A stretch of 64,000 bases of DNA, taken from contig JBBSVM010000004.1 of assembly GCA_038046785.1 (NCBI GenBank), positions 248,001 to 312,000 of the forward strand. Direction: 5' to 3'. Origin of the DNA: JAHFTW01 sp038046785. GTDB lineage: Archaea > Thermoplasmatota > E2 > JACPAO01 > JAHFTW01. The position numbers were made by a program, and so were the translations under genes. The notes beneath the pieces are model-generated. The model ran no database searches. It was not told the origin of the DNA and saw only the letters and a program-made list of their open reading frames with translations. Shown one piece after another: positions 49,248-58,371 of this stretch (its first letter is position 1; every line of letters starts with the position of its first letter).

Positions 49248-50210
49248 ATGAAGGACGTCTGGGTTGAGAAGTACCGTCCGAAGACCCTCTCTGAAGTGGT
49301 CGGGCAGGAGGAGACCGTCGAGCGGCTCAAGGCGTACGTCAAGGCGCAAAACATTCCGCACCTGATGTTCTCCGGATCCCCCGGAACCGGCAAGACCACG
49401 AGCGCCATCGCACTCGCCAAGGATCTCTTCGGCGACGATTGGCGCGGCAACTTCCAGGAGCTCAACGCCTCCGACGAGCGCGGCATCGGCGTGGTGCGCG
49501 GGAAGATCAAGGAGTTCGCCCGCGTCGGCACCACCGCCGCCGAGGGGTTCAAAATCATCTTCCTCGACGAAGCCGACGCCCTGACGCACGACGCCCAGGC
49601 GGCACTTCGCCGCACGATGGAGAAGTACACGCACACGACGCGCTTCATCCTGAGCTGCAACTACTCCAGCAAAATCATCGACCCCATCCAGTCGCGCTGC
49701 GCCGTCTTCCGCTTCAAGCCGCTCACCACCGAGCAGGTCAAGAAATACGTCCGCCGCATCGCCACCGAGGAGAAGGTCGAGATCACGCCCGACGGCGTCG
49801 ATGCGCTCGTTTTCGTCGCGAAAGGCGACCTGCGCAAGACCGTCAACACGCTCCAGGTCGCAGCAGCACTTGGCGGAAAAGTGGACGCCGATGCCATCTA
49901 CAAGACCACCAGCACTGCGAAACCGGAGGAGGTCAAGCGGCTCCTGGAAACCGCGCTGAAGGGCGACTTCATGGCGGCGCGCAACATCCTCGACGAGCTG
50001 CTCATCGAGTATGGTCTCTCGGGCGAAGATGTCATCAAACAGATTCACCGCAGTCTGTTCGACCTCACCATCTCCGACCAACTGAAGGTGGCGCTGGTGG
50101 ACAAGACGGGCGAAATCGAGTTCCGTCTCGTCGAGGGCGCCAACGAGCGGATTCAGATTGAGGCCCTCCTGGCCCACGTCGTCCTTGCAGGTCAAAGCCT
50201 CAAGACTTAG
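49248..50210 (+). CDS. rfcS: Replication factor C small subunit
   Basis: A 320-residue AAA+ clamp-loader subunit that loads PCNA on DNA. The N-terminal box WVEKYRPKTLSEVVGQ is followed by Walker A GSPGTGKTT (43-51), Walker B IIFLDEADALT (104-113), sensor FILSCNYSSKI and the SRC arginine finger (QSRCAVF). C-terminal helices end in IQIEALLAHVVLAGQSLKT. The 3' end is partially duplicated downstream (50280-50336). Confidence 0.97.
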   Translation: MKDVWVEKYRPKTLSEVVGQEETVERLKAYVKAQNIPHLMFSGSPGTGKTTSAIALAKDLFGDDWRGNFQELNASDERGIGVVRGKIKEFARVGTTAAEGFKIIFLDEADALTHDAQAALRRTMEKYTHTTRFILSCNYSSKIIDPIQSRCAVFRFKPLTTEQVKKYVRRIATEEKVEITPDGVDALVFVAKGDLRKTVNTLQVAAALGGKVDADAIYKTTSTAKPEEVKRLLETALKGDFMAARNILDELLIEYGLSGEDVIKQIHRSLFDLTISDQLKVALVDKTGEIEFRLVEGANERIQIEALLAHVVLAGQSLKT

Positions 50211-50336
50211 ACGAGAGGGCCCGCGACAGGCCGGCTGGCCAAAGGCCAGCCGTCCGCAATCCACCAGGCGCAGCTGGTGATTCAGATTGAGGCCCTCCTG
50301 GCCCACGTCGTCCTTGCCGGCCAGAGCCTGAGGTAG
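50151..50336 (+). repeat. Partial duplication of the rfcS 3' end around a hairpin
   Basis: Bases 50151-50210 (last 20 codons of rfcS) recur at 50280-50336. The first 38 bp are identical; the rest diverges, and the copy ends in its own in-frame TAG (IQIEALLAHVVLAGQSLR). Between the copies is a 69-bp segment with a perfect 9-bp hairpin, CGGCTGGCC-AAA-GGCCAGCCG (50232-50252). The copy has no start codon in frame with it and is probably not translated. Bases 50337-50381 lead into the cupredoxin gene. Confidence 0.8.
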
Positions 50337-50381
50337 CCAGGACCAACAACCCCTTGAACCGGTCCCGGGCTTGGCCGTGCC

Positions 50382-50732
50382 ATGCGCGCCCTCCTCGCCG
50401 CCGCCGTCGTGACACTCTTGCTTGCTGGCTGCTCCGGCAGCACCACCAACCCTCCTGGCGACCACCAGGACGTCCGTGTGCAGGACAACAAGTTCAACCC
50501 GACCACGCTCAACCTGAAGGTCGGCTCCGCCGCCGAGTTCCACAACGAGGGGACTCGCACCCACACCGTGACCATGCACGTCCCCGACGGCGCCTCGTCC
50601 AAAGATTCCAGCCTGAACGCGGGCGGCTCCACCTCCTACACTTTCAGCAAGGCGGGAAGCTACCACGTCTACTGCAAAATCCACAGCGACGCCAATGCAA
50701 ACGGCATGTCGATGACCGTCACGGTCAACTGA
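50382..50732 (+). CDS. Cupredoxin (plastocyanin-like blue copper) lipoprotein
   Basis: A 116-residue exported copper protein. Signal peptide MRALLAAAVVTLLLAGC has a lipobox. The cupredoxin fold shows VQDNKFNPTTLNLKVGSAAE, ligand H61 (TRTHTVTMH) and the C98/H101/M109 set in YCKIHSDANANGM, which completes a type-1 copper site. It would carry electrons outside the membrane. No oxidase or redox partner is adjacent. Confidence 0.93.
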   Translation: MRALLAAAVVTLLLAGCSGSTTNPPGDHQDVRVQDNKFNPTTLNLKVGSAAEFHNEGTRTHTVTMHVPDGASSKDSSLNAGGSTSYTFSKAGSYHVYCKIHSDANANGMSMTVTVN

Positions 50733-50746
50733 GCTGACGGTTTCCT

Positions 50747-51538
50747 GTGGCAACCGAGCCGAGCCGCATCGTCTCCTTGGTGCCAAGCCATACTGAGACC
50801 TTGCACGACCTCGGCCTGGCCCGCCGCATGGTTGGCCGCACCCGGTTCTGCATCCATCCCGACCCGTGGGTCACGACACTCCCCATCGTCGGAGGGACAA
50901 AGGATGCGAAACTGGACAAAATTCTCGCCCTGAAGCCCGACCTCGTCGTGGCGGACAAGGACGAGAACCCGAAAGCCCTCGTCGAGGCGCTCGAGGCGGC
51001 CGGCGTCGAGGTCCTCTGGAGCGACATCGCGACCGTGGACGACGCGGCCGTTTTCGTGGTGCGACTCGCCGAACGCTGTGGCGGCCCTGCTCCAGCGCTC
51101 GCTGCGGCGTGGCAGAGTCGGCTCGCCGCGACGCGCGCCTCGATGCCGCGACGCGCGGCAATTCCAGTCTTCTGTCCCATCTGGTTCGACCCCTGGATGA
51201 GTTTCAATTCCACCGCATACCCGAGCGCCATGCTCGCGGCAGCGGGGCTGGTCAACTCGTTCGCAGCGCGGGCGGGAACGAAATATTTCGACTTGGAGGA
51301 ATCGGAGGTGGCGGCCTCTTCAGCGCGCTGGACTTTGCTGCCGACGGAGCCCTACCCGTTCCACAAGCGACGCGATGCCGTCGCCACGGTAGGATTGGGC
51401 CGCTGCGGAGCGCCGGAGCGGGTGCGCATCATCGACGGCGAGGCGCTCACCTGGTTCGGGGTTCGCACACTCCCCGGCCTGCTCGACTTGGCGAGCGTGG
51501 CGTCCGCTCTTGCCGAGGCGGAAGAAAAAGAGGAATGA
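50747..51538 (+). CDS. Solute-binding-like protein (BtuF/helical-backbone type), apparently cytosolic
   Basis: A 263-residue protein of the type III periplasmic-binding superfamily. RIVSLVPSHTETLHDLGLAR, VGRTRFCIHPDPWVTTLPIV, KLDKILALKPDLVVADKDEN and LEAAGVEVLWSDIATVDDA match BtuF-like cobalamin or helical-backbone domains. There is no signal peptide or lipobox at the GTG 50747 start, and no ABC transporter genes adjoin it. Similar signal-less proteins are known in bacteria and archaea, and their ligand is unclear. Confidence 0.85.
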   Translation: MATEPSRIVSLVPSHTETLHDLGLARRMVGRTRFCIHPDPWVTTLPIVGGTKDAKLDKILALKPDLVVADKDENPKALVEALEAAGVEVLWSDIATVDDAAVFVVRLAERCGGPAPALAAAWQSRLAATRASMPRRAAIPVFCPIWFDPWMSFNSTAYPSAMLAAAGLVNSFAARAGTKYFDLEESEVAASSARWTLLPTEPYPFHKRRDAVATVGLGRCGAPERVRIIDGEALTWFGVRTLPGLLDLASVASALAEAEEKEE

Positions 51539-51559
51539 GAGGGAGAGGCGAAGCGCGCC

Positions 51560-53581
51560 TTAGGCGGTGCGGCGGCGCAGCAGGGCGCCGATGACGAGGA
51601 CGCCGAGCAGCATCAGCAACTGCAGGCTCGGGGCGTCGCGAGCCGCATCGTCGAGGGTGCGTTCACGGGCGGCGGCGTTGTAGGGGCCGAGGCCGCCACC
51701 GAGGTCCTCGTAGGCTTGGCCCGATCCGCCCTCGCGGACGCTGGCGCCGGAGTTGCTGGTGGCGGACGCCATCTGGGACGGGGCGCCCATCGCGACTTCC
51801 GACTTGCCGTCGCTCGCGGTGGCGTAGACGCAACCGTAGCAGCCGCCGTGGCCGCCGTAGGACTCCTGTCCGGGCTCCATCTTGACGTCGAAGGGCTGGT
51901 CGCCTTCCACGATGAGCAGGTTGCCCTGCCAGCTGAGGTGGCCCTCAGCGTAGGCCGAGACGCTGTGGTAGCCGTGCCGGAGGCGCAGCTTGTAGGAGCC
52001 ATCGGCGTCGGTCTGGGCGTAGCCATAGGCGTAGCTCTCTTCGTTGCTGAAGGAGATCTGCGCGTTCGGAATCGCCTTGCCGGTCTTGGCATCGACGAGG
52101 TAGCCGCTCACGACGGCGTCGGGGGCAGGGCGGGACACCAGCTCGACCAGGACGTTCGTGGTCTGGTTGGCGGGCAGCGTGAGGCTGCGGCTCCAGGAGA
52201 GATACTCCGGCCCGCAGGTGCGGCTGAAGCTGCCGTCCGCGTCGCGCGACTCGGAGCAGGAGCGGTAGGAGTCGGCGTAGACTTGGAGAATGGTGTAGCC
52301 CGGAGTCACCATGCCCTCGAACGTTCCGTCGGAGCGCAGGGTGATGGTGCAGCCGGGGTCGCGGTACGGGTAGGGGCTGGGCGAGATGCTCATGCCGTCG
52401 CTGGAGGCGATGGCGGGCTCAACCTGCCCTTGCTCCGGGCTTCCCTCTTCCCGGCTGCATTCGTAGAGGCCGAAGCGGGGCGAGCGCAAGTTGACGCCGA
52501 TGAAGGGGACGGTCTTTCCCGTCTCTGCGTCGACGACGCGCCCGGCGATGCGGGCGGTCTTCTCAGGGTATTTCTGCAGCTCAATGTCGAGAGTCTTGGT
52601 CTCGCCTTGCCCAACCGAGGGATAGGCGTTGAAGGGAGCAAACCCATCTTGGTAGACCGAAAGACTGACGCTGGAGCCGCCGTAGACGCGCACCTCGTAA
52701 CGGCCGTTGGTGTCACTCACGGTGTAGTTGGAGCCGCCGCCGTAGTAGTACGAGGACTTGGCGGGCGCAGAGCTGCTGGTCGTCGTGCTGGCGCCGTTTC
52801 CACCGTCTCCTTCGACCGGCATCGGCTGGTCGTAGTTCGGGTAGCTGTACACTTCGATGCGGACGCCGGAGAGGGGCCGACCGGCTTGGTCGCGCAAGGT
52901 GCCGACGATGCGGGCGTCCTGCGGTGGCACCGGGGCGAGTTTGAACTCGAGCGAACCCGTTCCATCGACGAAGCGCTCCTCGTAGAGTTCCTGGAATCCG
53001 CGCGCTTGGCTCACGGAGATGGAGCGGAAGCCCGCAGTGATTGTGATCTTGAACGTGCCATCGGACGCCGTTTCGGCCTGGGCGCTTCCTTGCGGCGAGC
53101 AGCAGGCTTCGACCCGAGCTCCTGCGATGGCTTTGCCCGTATCCGACAAAATCTTGCCACTCACCGTGACCAGGTTTCCGGCCAGCGGCAGTTCGACGTA
53201 GCCCGAGCCGCTCACGGTGACCGACGTCTCTTTCTGTTCGAACCCGGCACGGCTGGCGGTCACCTTGTAGTCGCCGTCGGGGATGCTGGCGATGGTGAAG
53301 ACGCCATTCTCGTCCGCCGTCACCGTCTTGTCCACGGCGCCCACACCGGTTCCGCCCAGGCCCGGTTTCGTGGCGCGCACCGTGGCGTTCGGAAGGCCGC
53401 GACCGTTCTGGCACGCCTGTTCGGCGGGGGGCGCCTGGATGTAGTAGATGTTCTCAATGGAACAGACGAAGCCAGACAGGCTGGATGTGGGCGCTTGAGC
53501 CTCCGAAGCGGGAGCCACCAGGATGATGGAGCCGAGCAGGAAGACGGCGGTCAGAAGCAGAGGCAGAGTGTTGCCGCGCAT
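51560..53581 (-). CDS. Large secreted protein with repeated carboxypeptidase-regulatory-like domains
   Basis: A 673-residue surface protein. It starts with a signal peptide (LPLLLTAVFLLGSIILVAPA). At least five beta-sandwich repeats follow (for example GVFTIASIPDGDYKVTASRA, GRYEVRVYGGSSVSLSVYQD, DADGSYKLRLRHGYHSVSAY), typical of CarboxypepD_reg/Cna-B-like modules. The C-terminus has a Pro/Asp region, one hydrophobic segment and arginines (LLMLLGVLVIGALLRRRTA), a probable anchor. A strong TATA box stands 26 nt upstream of ATG 53581. A structural or adhesive role is inferred. Confidence 0.87.
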   Translation of the reverse strand: MRGNTLPLLLTAVFLLGSIILVAPASEAQAPTSSLSGFVCSIENIYYIQAPPAEQACQNGRGLPNATVRATKPGLGGTGVGAVDKTVTADENGVFTIASIPDGDYKVTASRAGFEQKETSVTVSGSGYVELPLAGNLVTVSGKILSDTGKAIAGARVEACCSPQGSAQAETASDGTFKITITAGFRSISVSQARGFQELYEERFVDGTGSLEFKLAPVPPQDARIVGTLRDQAGRPLSGVRIEVYSYPNYDQPMPVEGDGGNGASTTTSSSAPAKSSYYYGGGSNYTVSDTNGRYEVRVYGGSSVSLSVYQDGFAPFNAYPSVGQGETKTLDIELQKYPEKTARIAGRVVDAETGKTVPFIGVNLRSPRFGLYECSREEGSPEQGQVEPAIASSDGMSISPSPYPYRDPGCTITLRSDGTFEGMVTPGYTILQVYADSYRSCSESRDADGSFSRTCGPEYLSWSRSLTLPANQTTNVLVELVSRPAPDAVVSGYLVDAKTGKAIPNAQISFSNEESYAYGYAQTDADGSYKLRLRHGYHSVSAYAEGHLSWQGNLLIVEGDQPFDVKMEPGQESYGGHGGCYGCVYATASDGKSEVAMGAPSQMASATSNSGASVREGGSGQAYEDLGGGLGPYNAAARERTLDDAARDAPSLQLLMLLGVLVIGALLRRRTA

Positions 53582-53606
53582 GATGACCCCATGTTGGCCT
53601 CCAGCC

Positions 53607-53614
53607 TATATAAT
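53607..53614 (-). promoter_or_regulatory. Strong TATA box for the 51560-53581 surface protein
   Basis: ATTATATA on the minus strand is the best TATA match in the window and lies 26 nt before the start codon, predicting a leaderless mRNA. The same bases read TATATAAT on the plus strand, but the RNase HII start it would serve is too far (53689) and has its own candidate box. Confidence 0.65.
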
Positions 53615-53659
53615 CCGGGTGAATGTTGGGTTTGGCCCCAACGATGGCCCGCCTCCTGG

Positions 53660-53665
53660 TTTATC
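53660..53665 (+). promoter_or_regulatory. TATA-like element for RNase HII
   Basis: GTTTATCC, core TTTATC, ends 24 nt before GTG 53689. It supports the short, family-consistent start over upstream in-frame ATG codons at 53623 and 53644. Confidence 0.45.
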
Positions 53666-53688
53666 CCCGTACGCTCGGTGGGCTGCCT

Positions 53689-54360
53689 GTGATTCTGGTC
53701 GGCCTCGACGAAGCGGGGCGCGGTCCAGTCCTTGGCCCCCTCGTCGTCGCCGGAGTCGCCGTGGAGGACGCTGAACTTCCGGCCCGCCTGGGCTGCACCG
53801 ATTCCAAGAAATTGAGTCCGGACCGGCGCCGTGCCATCGAACGCGCCCTGCGCGCGGCACCCGGGGTCCGCATCGCCACCCGCACCATTGCCGCAGAGGA
53901 TTTGGACCGCCGCCGCGCGGCCGGGGAATCGCTCACCGCCATCGAGGTGAAGGCGTTCCAGGAAATCGGCACCGAACTTGGTGCCACCACCCTCATCGTG
54001 GATGCCGCTCACCCCAACGCCGCAACGTTTGCCGCCCTCCTGCGCCCCGGACTCCCCGCCGGGACCCGCATCAAGTCGGAGCACAAAGCGGACCTCAACC
54101 ACCCCATCGTCGGGGCAGCCAGCATCGTGGCCAAAGTGGCGCGCGACGAAGCGGTGGCGCAACTGGCACGCCGCCTGGAGCGCATCCTGGACCTGCCGCT
54201 CGGTTCCGGCTATCCAAGCGATGCGACGACGCGTCGCTTCCTCACCGCCTGGTGGCGCACCCACCACGCCTGGCCGGAAGGGACCCGGACCAGCTGGGCG
54301 ACGCTGCGTGACCTTGCAGCCCCACAGGTGCCGCTCGACGCCTTCGACGCAACGCTTTAA
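53689..54360 (+). CDS. rnhB: Ribonuclease HII
   Basis: A 223-residue nuclease that cuts RNA in RNA/DNA hybrids and removes misincorporated ribonucleotides. The start ILVGLDEAGRGPVLGPLVV carries catalytic D7 and E8, LGCTDSKKLSPDRR follows, and LIVDAAHPNA and VGAASIVAKVARDEAV supply the other acidic and tyrosine-type elements. GTG 53689 is chosen by family length and a TATA-like box. The stop TAA overlaps the promoter of the following lipoprotein. Confidence 0.95.
   Translation: MILVGLDEAGRGPVLGPLVVAGVAVEDAELPARLGCTDSKKLSPDRRRAIERALRAAPGVRIATRTIAAEDLDRRRAAGESLTAIEVKAFQEIGTELGATTLIVDAAHPNAATFAALLRPGLPAGTRIKSEHKADLNHPIVGAASIVAKVARDEAVAQLARRLERILDLPLGSGYPSDATTRRFLTAWWRTHHAWPEGTRTSWATLRDLAAPQVPLDAFDATL
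54355..54360 (+). promoter_or_regulatory. TATA-like element for the BNR-repeat lipoprotein
   Basis: GCTTTAACC, core CTTTAA, covers the rnhB stop codon and ends 25 nt before ATG 54385, the spacing expected for a leaderless message. Confidence 0.4.
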
Positions 54361-54384
54361 CCGAACCGCCCGAGTCGAGGCGGC

Positions 54385-56160
54385 ATGAAGAGTTGGCTTG
54401 CCGTCGCTGTCCTTGTCGCCTTGGCCGTCGCCGGGTGCGCGAACCGCGCCGAAACCGACAGCTCCGAGGCGCCGACCACGGCGGCCCCGTTCGAGACGTT
54501 TGAGTTCGACGCCGCCGACCCCGCTGGCCTCCCCGCTCCGGTTCTCCTCTGCTTTGAGGGCGCTTTCGCCACCGATGTCGCCGCGGCACTTGCGGGCGGC
54601 CCGGGCGCCACGAGCCGCTGCAACCTCGAGATGACGCCCGACTCCGAGCGCCAAGGCAACGAGGTCACCATCGCAGTGAACCCGACCAACCCGCGCAACA
54701 TCGTCGGCGGCGCCAAGGACTACTTCCCCACCGACGCGGGCGAGTGCGTCTGGGACGGCGTCTACGTCACGCACGACGGCGGCCGCACCTACTACGAGGA
54801 CCGCAGCTTCGACGGCTCGCCGTGGCGCCTGCTGAAGGACCCAAACACCTACCAGCCCAACTACGCGAGCCAGTTCTGGTGCACGACCGACCCGGTCGCC
54901 TACTTCGACGTCAACGGCAACTTGTACTACGTCCTCATGGCGTACCAGGCGGACCGCGTCACCGGCAGCAAGACAGGCGAGGATGTCGGCAAGGACTGCC
55001 CGGCCGCCCCGCTCGAGCCGGCCTGCGAGGCCTGGCCCGGTGCCCTCAACGACTGGGCGTTCAACCGCGCCGTGCAAATCGTCGCCATCAGCGACAACGG
55101 CGGCGACTCGTTCCACACCTTCACGCCCGTCCTGGAAGGGAGCTTCCCCGTCGACTTCCACGACAAGGCGTGGCTCGCGGCCAGCGCCGACGGCACCATC
55201 CACATCATGTGGCTCGCATCGCTCCTGCCCGGCAACATGTACTGCCGCAGCACCGACGGCGGCGCCACGTTCCTGTGCGACGAGATTCTTGGCACCATCG
55301 TCCCAATTCCGGGTGTCACGCCGTCGTCGGGCCAGGGCTCCTTCCTCGAGGTCGGCACCGGCCCCGACGTCTACGCCACCTGGGACTCCGGCGGCGTCAT
55401 GTTCCGCCACAGCAGCGACACCGGCGCCACCTGGGGCCCCGGCCGCATCATCCAAGGCATCAACGACGGCACCATGCCCGGCCTGGAGTCGCGCGACCGG
55501 CGCGGCGGCTTCCCCGCCCTCGGCAGCGACCGCAACCCAGACTCCCCCTTCGCCGATTCGCTCTACGTGACCTGGCAGGACGGCTGCCAGGCCGACACCT
55601 GGAGCGAAGGCTGCTCTTCCAACGGCTCCGCGCAGTGGGCCATCGCATCGCACGACAAGGGCGAGACCTGGAGCACGCCGGTGCGCCTGAGTTTCGCCAG
55701 CGACAACGAATGGAACATCTTCCCCACCGTCTCTGTCAGCCCCGGCGGCGTCGTGGACGCCAGTTGGATGAGCACGCACGGCACCCGCAGCCTGCCCTGC
55801 TCGGCCGAGGCGACGCCTGACTGCGCCGACAATTACGGCACCGAATATCCGACGCTGACGCAGCATTACGCCTACAGCCTCGACGGCGGCGCCACTTGGA
55901 GCGAGCCGTTCGTGGTGCGCGACGCCATCGACGGCGGCTGGGACCCAAGCCTCTGCCACCACCAGAACGGCATGGTATTCATCGGCGACTACAACGACAT
56001 CGACTCCAGCTGGCAGGCGGCCCACCCGGTCTGGCCCGACACCCGCCTTGGCACCTGCGACGTCTTCACGGCCAGCATCCAGCGCCCGCTCTTCGCCGAC
56101 GGCTGGAGCACCGAGGGACGCGAGGCGGGACTCGCCTTCGTGCGCGACCACCCGCTTTGA
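54385..56160 (+). CDS. BNR/Asp-box (sialidase-fold) lipoprotein
   Basis: A 591-residue exported protein. Signal peptide MKSWLAVAVLVALAVAGC includes a lipobox. Six Asp-box (S/T-x-D-x-G-x-x-W/F) elements mark a sialidase-like propeller: THDGGRTYYED, SDNGGDSFHTF, STDGGATFLCD, SSDTGATWGPG, SHDKGETWSTP and SLDGGATWSEP. It may bind or cleave glycans, but catalytic Arg-triad residues cannot be confirmed by eye. The next gene begins 2 bp after its stop, so both are co-transcribed. Confidence 0.87.
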   Translation: MKSWLAVAVLVALAVAGCANRAETDSSEAPTTAAPFETFEFDAADPAGLPAPVLLCFEGAFATDVAAALAGGPGATSRCNLEMTPDSERQGNEVTIAVNPTNPRNIVGGAKDYFPTDAGECVWDGVYVTHDGGRTYYEDRSFDGSPWRLLKDPNTYQPNYASQFWCTTDPVAYFDVNGNLYYVLMAYQADRVTGSKTGEDVGKDCPAAPLEPACEAWPGALNDWAFNRAVQIVAISDNGGDSFHTFTPVLEGSFPVDFHDKAWLAASADGTIHIMWLASLLPGNMYCRSTDGGATFLCDEILGTIVPIPGVTPSSGQGSFLEVGTGPDVYATWDSGGVMFRHSSDTGATWGPGRIIQGINDGTMPGLESRDRRGGFPALGSDRNPDSPFADSLYVTWQDGCQADTWSEGCSSNGSAQWAIASHDKGETWSTPVRLSFASDNEWNIFPTVSVSPGGVVDASWMSTHGTRSLPCSAEATPDCADNYGTEYPTLTQHYAYSLDGGATWSEPFVVRDAIDGGWDPSLCHHQNGMVFIGDYNDIDSSWQAAHPVWPDTRLGTCDVFTASIQRPLFADGWSTEGREAGLAFVRDHPL

Positions 56161-56161
56161 G

Positions 56162-58324
56162 ATGACGCGCTTCGCGCTCCCCGTTCTCCTGCTTGCCCTT
56201 GTGGCGCTGCCCGCCAGTGGCTGGACGCAGTGGGGCGGTGATGCGGCCCAATCCGGACGCACCGACCTCGGAGAGCTCGATGTCGTGGCATCGTACGACC
56301 TGGCGCCCGAAGGCGTGCAACTTCTGACCGACGGCGGACCCGGCCTCGTCACGACGGCAACGGGCCTCGTGGCGCTTGGCCGCAGCGGAGCTTCTTGCAC
56401 CCTCCTCACCGGCGCCCCCGGAGCAACGCTGGAGCCCGCCTCAGGTCCGATTCCCTGCCCGCTCGGGGGAAGGCTCGCCGCATGGGACCCCATGGCCCAG
56501 CGCGCCCTGCTCTGCCTGGAAGGGGCCAGCACCGACTTGCTGCTGCAGGCGTGGCCTCTTGGCGCAAACGAGCCGGCCTGGACGCGCGCCCCGGCGGTCG
56601 CTCCCGACCCGCTGTCGCTCACCGGCCAGGCGACCGGGGCGTGGTCGTGCCGCGGCCTCGCGCTTGACGGCGCAACCCTCTACGTCCCTTTCTCCAGCAC
56701 CATCGGGCGCAACCGCATCGAAGCGCTTGCGGTTGCAGACGGCGCGCTGCTGTGGGGCGCAAGCGTCCCGGCCGACACCTTCGTTCAGGACACTCCCGCC
56801 GGCCCGCCCCCCGCCCTGCCCGACCCGCTCGCTGGCCTTGTGGCTGAATCGTCTGGGGCGTTCCGCATGGAAGCCGTGGCGGTCACCCGAACCGGAATTC
56901 TCGTCACCGGTCGGCTTGACGGCAACGGCTTGACCCAACCGCCACCCGGCCTCGCTTGGTTCGACCGCGCGGGGACCCTGCAAGGCACCTACACGCTCGC
57001 GACACCGGCCTTCGACACCAGCCCGGAGCAGGCAACCCTCAACCCCGCCTCGCTGCGCCCTGCCGCCTCGGGCAACCTGGCCGCAAGTTTGGTTGGCGAC
57101 GGTCTCTTCGTCGTGGACCCGGCCAATCCGCAGGGTCGCCTCACGCCAATCGCGGGCGCGGTGCTGTCGCGCGATCAAGTGCCCGGCCCGTGCTGGGGGG
57201 ACGACTGGCTCTTCGTCCCAGGCGAATCGCTCGGCTTCATTCTGCCCGGCAACGACCTCGGCACGGTGGCGCGCTGGCCCGGCTACGGCCTCGGCCGCGT
57301 CCAGGAATGCGTCGTCTCTGGCGACACACTCTGGACCACGGTGACCCGCCTCGACAACGGCACCCGGACCGACCTGCTTGCGGTTTCTCTTGCCGCCTCC
57401 GCCAGCATCCTTCGCCTTCCGCTTCCGCTCGCTCCGGCCGATGTCACCGCACTCACGATTCGGCTCACGCCGCTCGACGGCCAGAAACTTCTTGCCTGGG
57501 AAACCGGCGGCCAAGCGGTCCTGCTCGGCCCTGCACCCACCTTCAATTTGCCCACCCTCGAGGCCAGCACGCTCTACCCCGCAGCGCAGCAAGCCGTCGT
57601 GTTGGATCTCCAGCTCCCTGACGAGGCCCCGGACGGCACCCGACTGCTTCTGGCATGGGGCGACGGGACGCTCCAAGACATCGTGCCGGGCGAGGCAAGC
57701 CGCTCCTACGTCACCGGCGGCGACACTCCGGTTCGGCTCACCGCCGTCGCCCCCGATGGCCGCACCGCCACGACGAGCCTTGTCCTGCACGTCGGCCAGA
57801 GCGCCCCACGCGCCCGCAGCCTGCTCGAGACGCTGTTTGCCGCCGAGAACCAGAACTACACCTTCTTCGCCATCGGTGTCCTCACCACGGTGGTCGGCGC
57901 CGTGCTCACCGCCGTCGGCGTCTCGAAGGGTCGCAAGCGCATCGACCGCCGCCTGCGCGAACTGGACGCCATCCAGGACAGCGGTCGCGGCGACCCGTTT
58001 GCTGCCGTGCGCCGTCTGCACGACTACCGGCTGGAGCGCCGCCGCGACCTGGCGCACGGCCACCTCTCCGATGCCCAATACACCGTCCTGGAGCGTCACG
58101 CCGACCTGGTGCTGCAGTTGCTGCGCTCGCGCATTCTGGGCGGCTTCGTGGGGCGCGTCTCCGAACGATTCAGCCACGCCCTCGACACCGCCCTCGCCGA
58201 CGGCTCCTTCGACGACGCCGAGGCGCGCGAGCTGGAAGCGCTCGTGAAGGACGAGACCGCCCTCACCGAGCCCGAGCGCCGCCGGCTGCGCGACCTGGTC
58301 CAGTCCTGGAACCGCGTGCTGTGA
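56162..58324 (+). CDS. Membrane-anchored propeller-like protein with cytosolic C-terminal domain
   Basis: A 720-residue protein. Signal sequence MTRFALPVLLLALVALPASG, then an extracellular region of about 530 residues that looks like a PQQ-type propeller (SGWTQWGGDAAQSGRTDLGE, LALDGATLYVPFSSTIG, LVGDGLFVVDPANPQG) followed by a beta-sandwich (LLLAWGDGTLQD). A single helix near residue 565-585 (TFFAIGVLTTVVGAVLTAVG) is followed by about 135 charged, helical residues in the cytosol. Such a layout suggests surface sensing linked to an inner domain. It is co-transcribed with the BNR lipoprotein. Confidence 0.78.
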   Translation: MTRFALPVLLLALVALPASGWTQWGGDAAQSGRTDLGELDVVASYDLAPEGVQLLTDGGPGLVTTATGLVALGRSGASCTLLTGAPGATLEPASGPIPCPLGGRLAAWDPMAQRALLCLEGASTDLLLQAWPLGANEPAWTRAPAVAPDPLSLTGQATGAWSCRGLALDGATLYVPFSSTIGRNRIEALAVADGALLWGASVPADTFVQDTPAGPPPALPDPLAGLVAESSGAFRMEAVAVTRTGILVTGRLDGNGLTQPPPGLAWFDRAGTLQGTYTLATPAFDTSPEQATLNPASLRPAASGNLAASLVGDGLFVVDPANPQGRLTPIAGAVLSRDQVPGPCWGDDWLFVPGESLGFILPGNDLGTVARWPGYGLGRVQECVVSGDTLWTTVTRLDNGTRTDLLAVSLAASASILRLPLPLAPADVTALTIRLTPLDGQKLLAWETGGQAVLLGPAPTFNLPTLEASTLYPAAQQAVVLDLQLPDEAPDGTRLLLAWGDGTLQDIVPGEASRSYVTGGDTPVRLTAVAPDGRTATTSLVLHVGQSAPRARSLLETLFAAENQNYTFFAIGVLTTVVGAVLTAVGVSKGRKRIDRRLRELDAIQDSGRGDPFAAVRRLHDYRLERRRDLAHGHLSDAQYTVLERHADLVLQLLRSRILGGFVGRVSERFSHALDTALADGSFDDAEARELEALVKDETALTEPERRRLRDLVQSWNRVL

Positions 58325-58371
58325 GCTGGCAAGGCGAGTCCTGAAATACCGCGCCGACGGAATGCCCCGTC

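Noticed and set aside
50280..50336. The rfcS tail copy as a separate small gene
   Set aside because: No start codon in frame precedes it, and it matches the end of rfcS, so it is best seen as a duplication remnant.
48177..50786. An 869-codon open frame on the minus strand
   Set aside because: It covers rfcS and the TraB-like gene antisense; the translation has no domain and rfcS is certain.
53551..56622. A 1,023-codon open frame on the minus strand
   Set aside because: It lies antisense to RNase HII and the BNR lipoprotein, both firmly identified. In GC-rich DNA long antisense frames are common, and its translation is compositionally biased without motifs.
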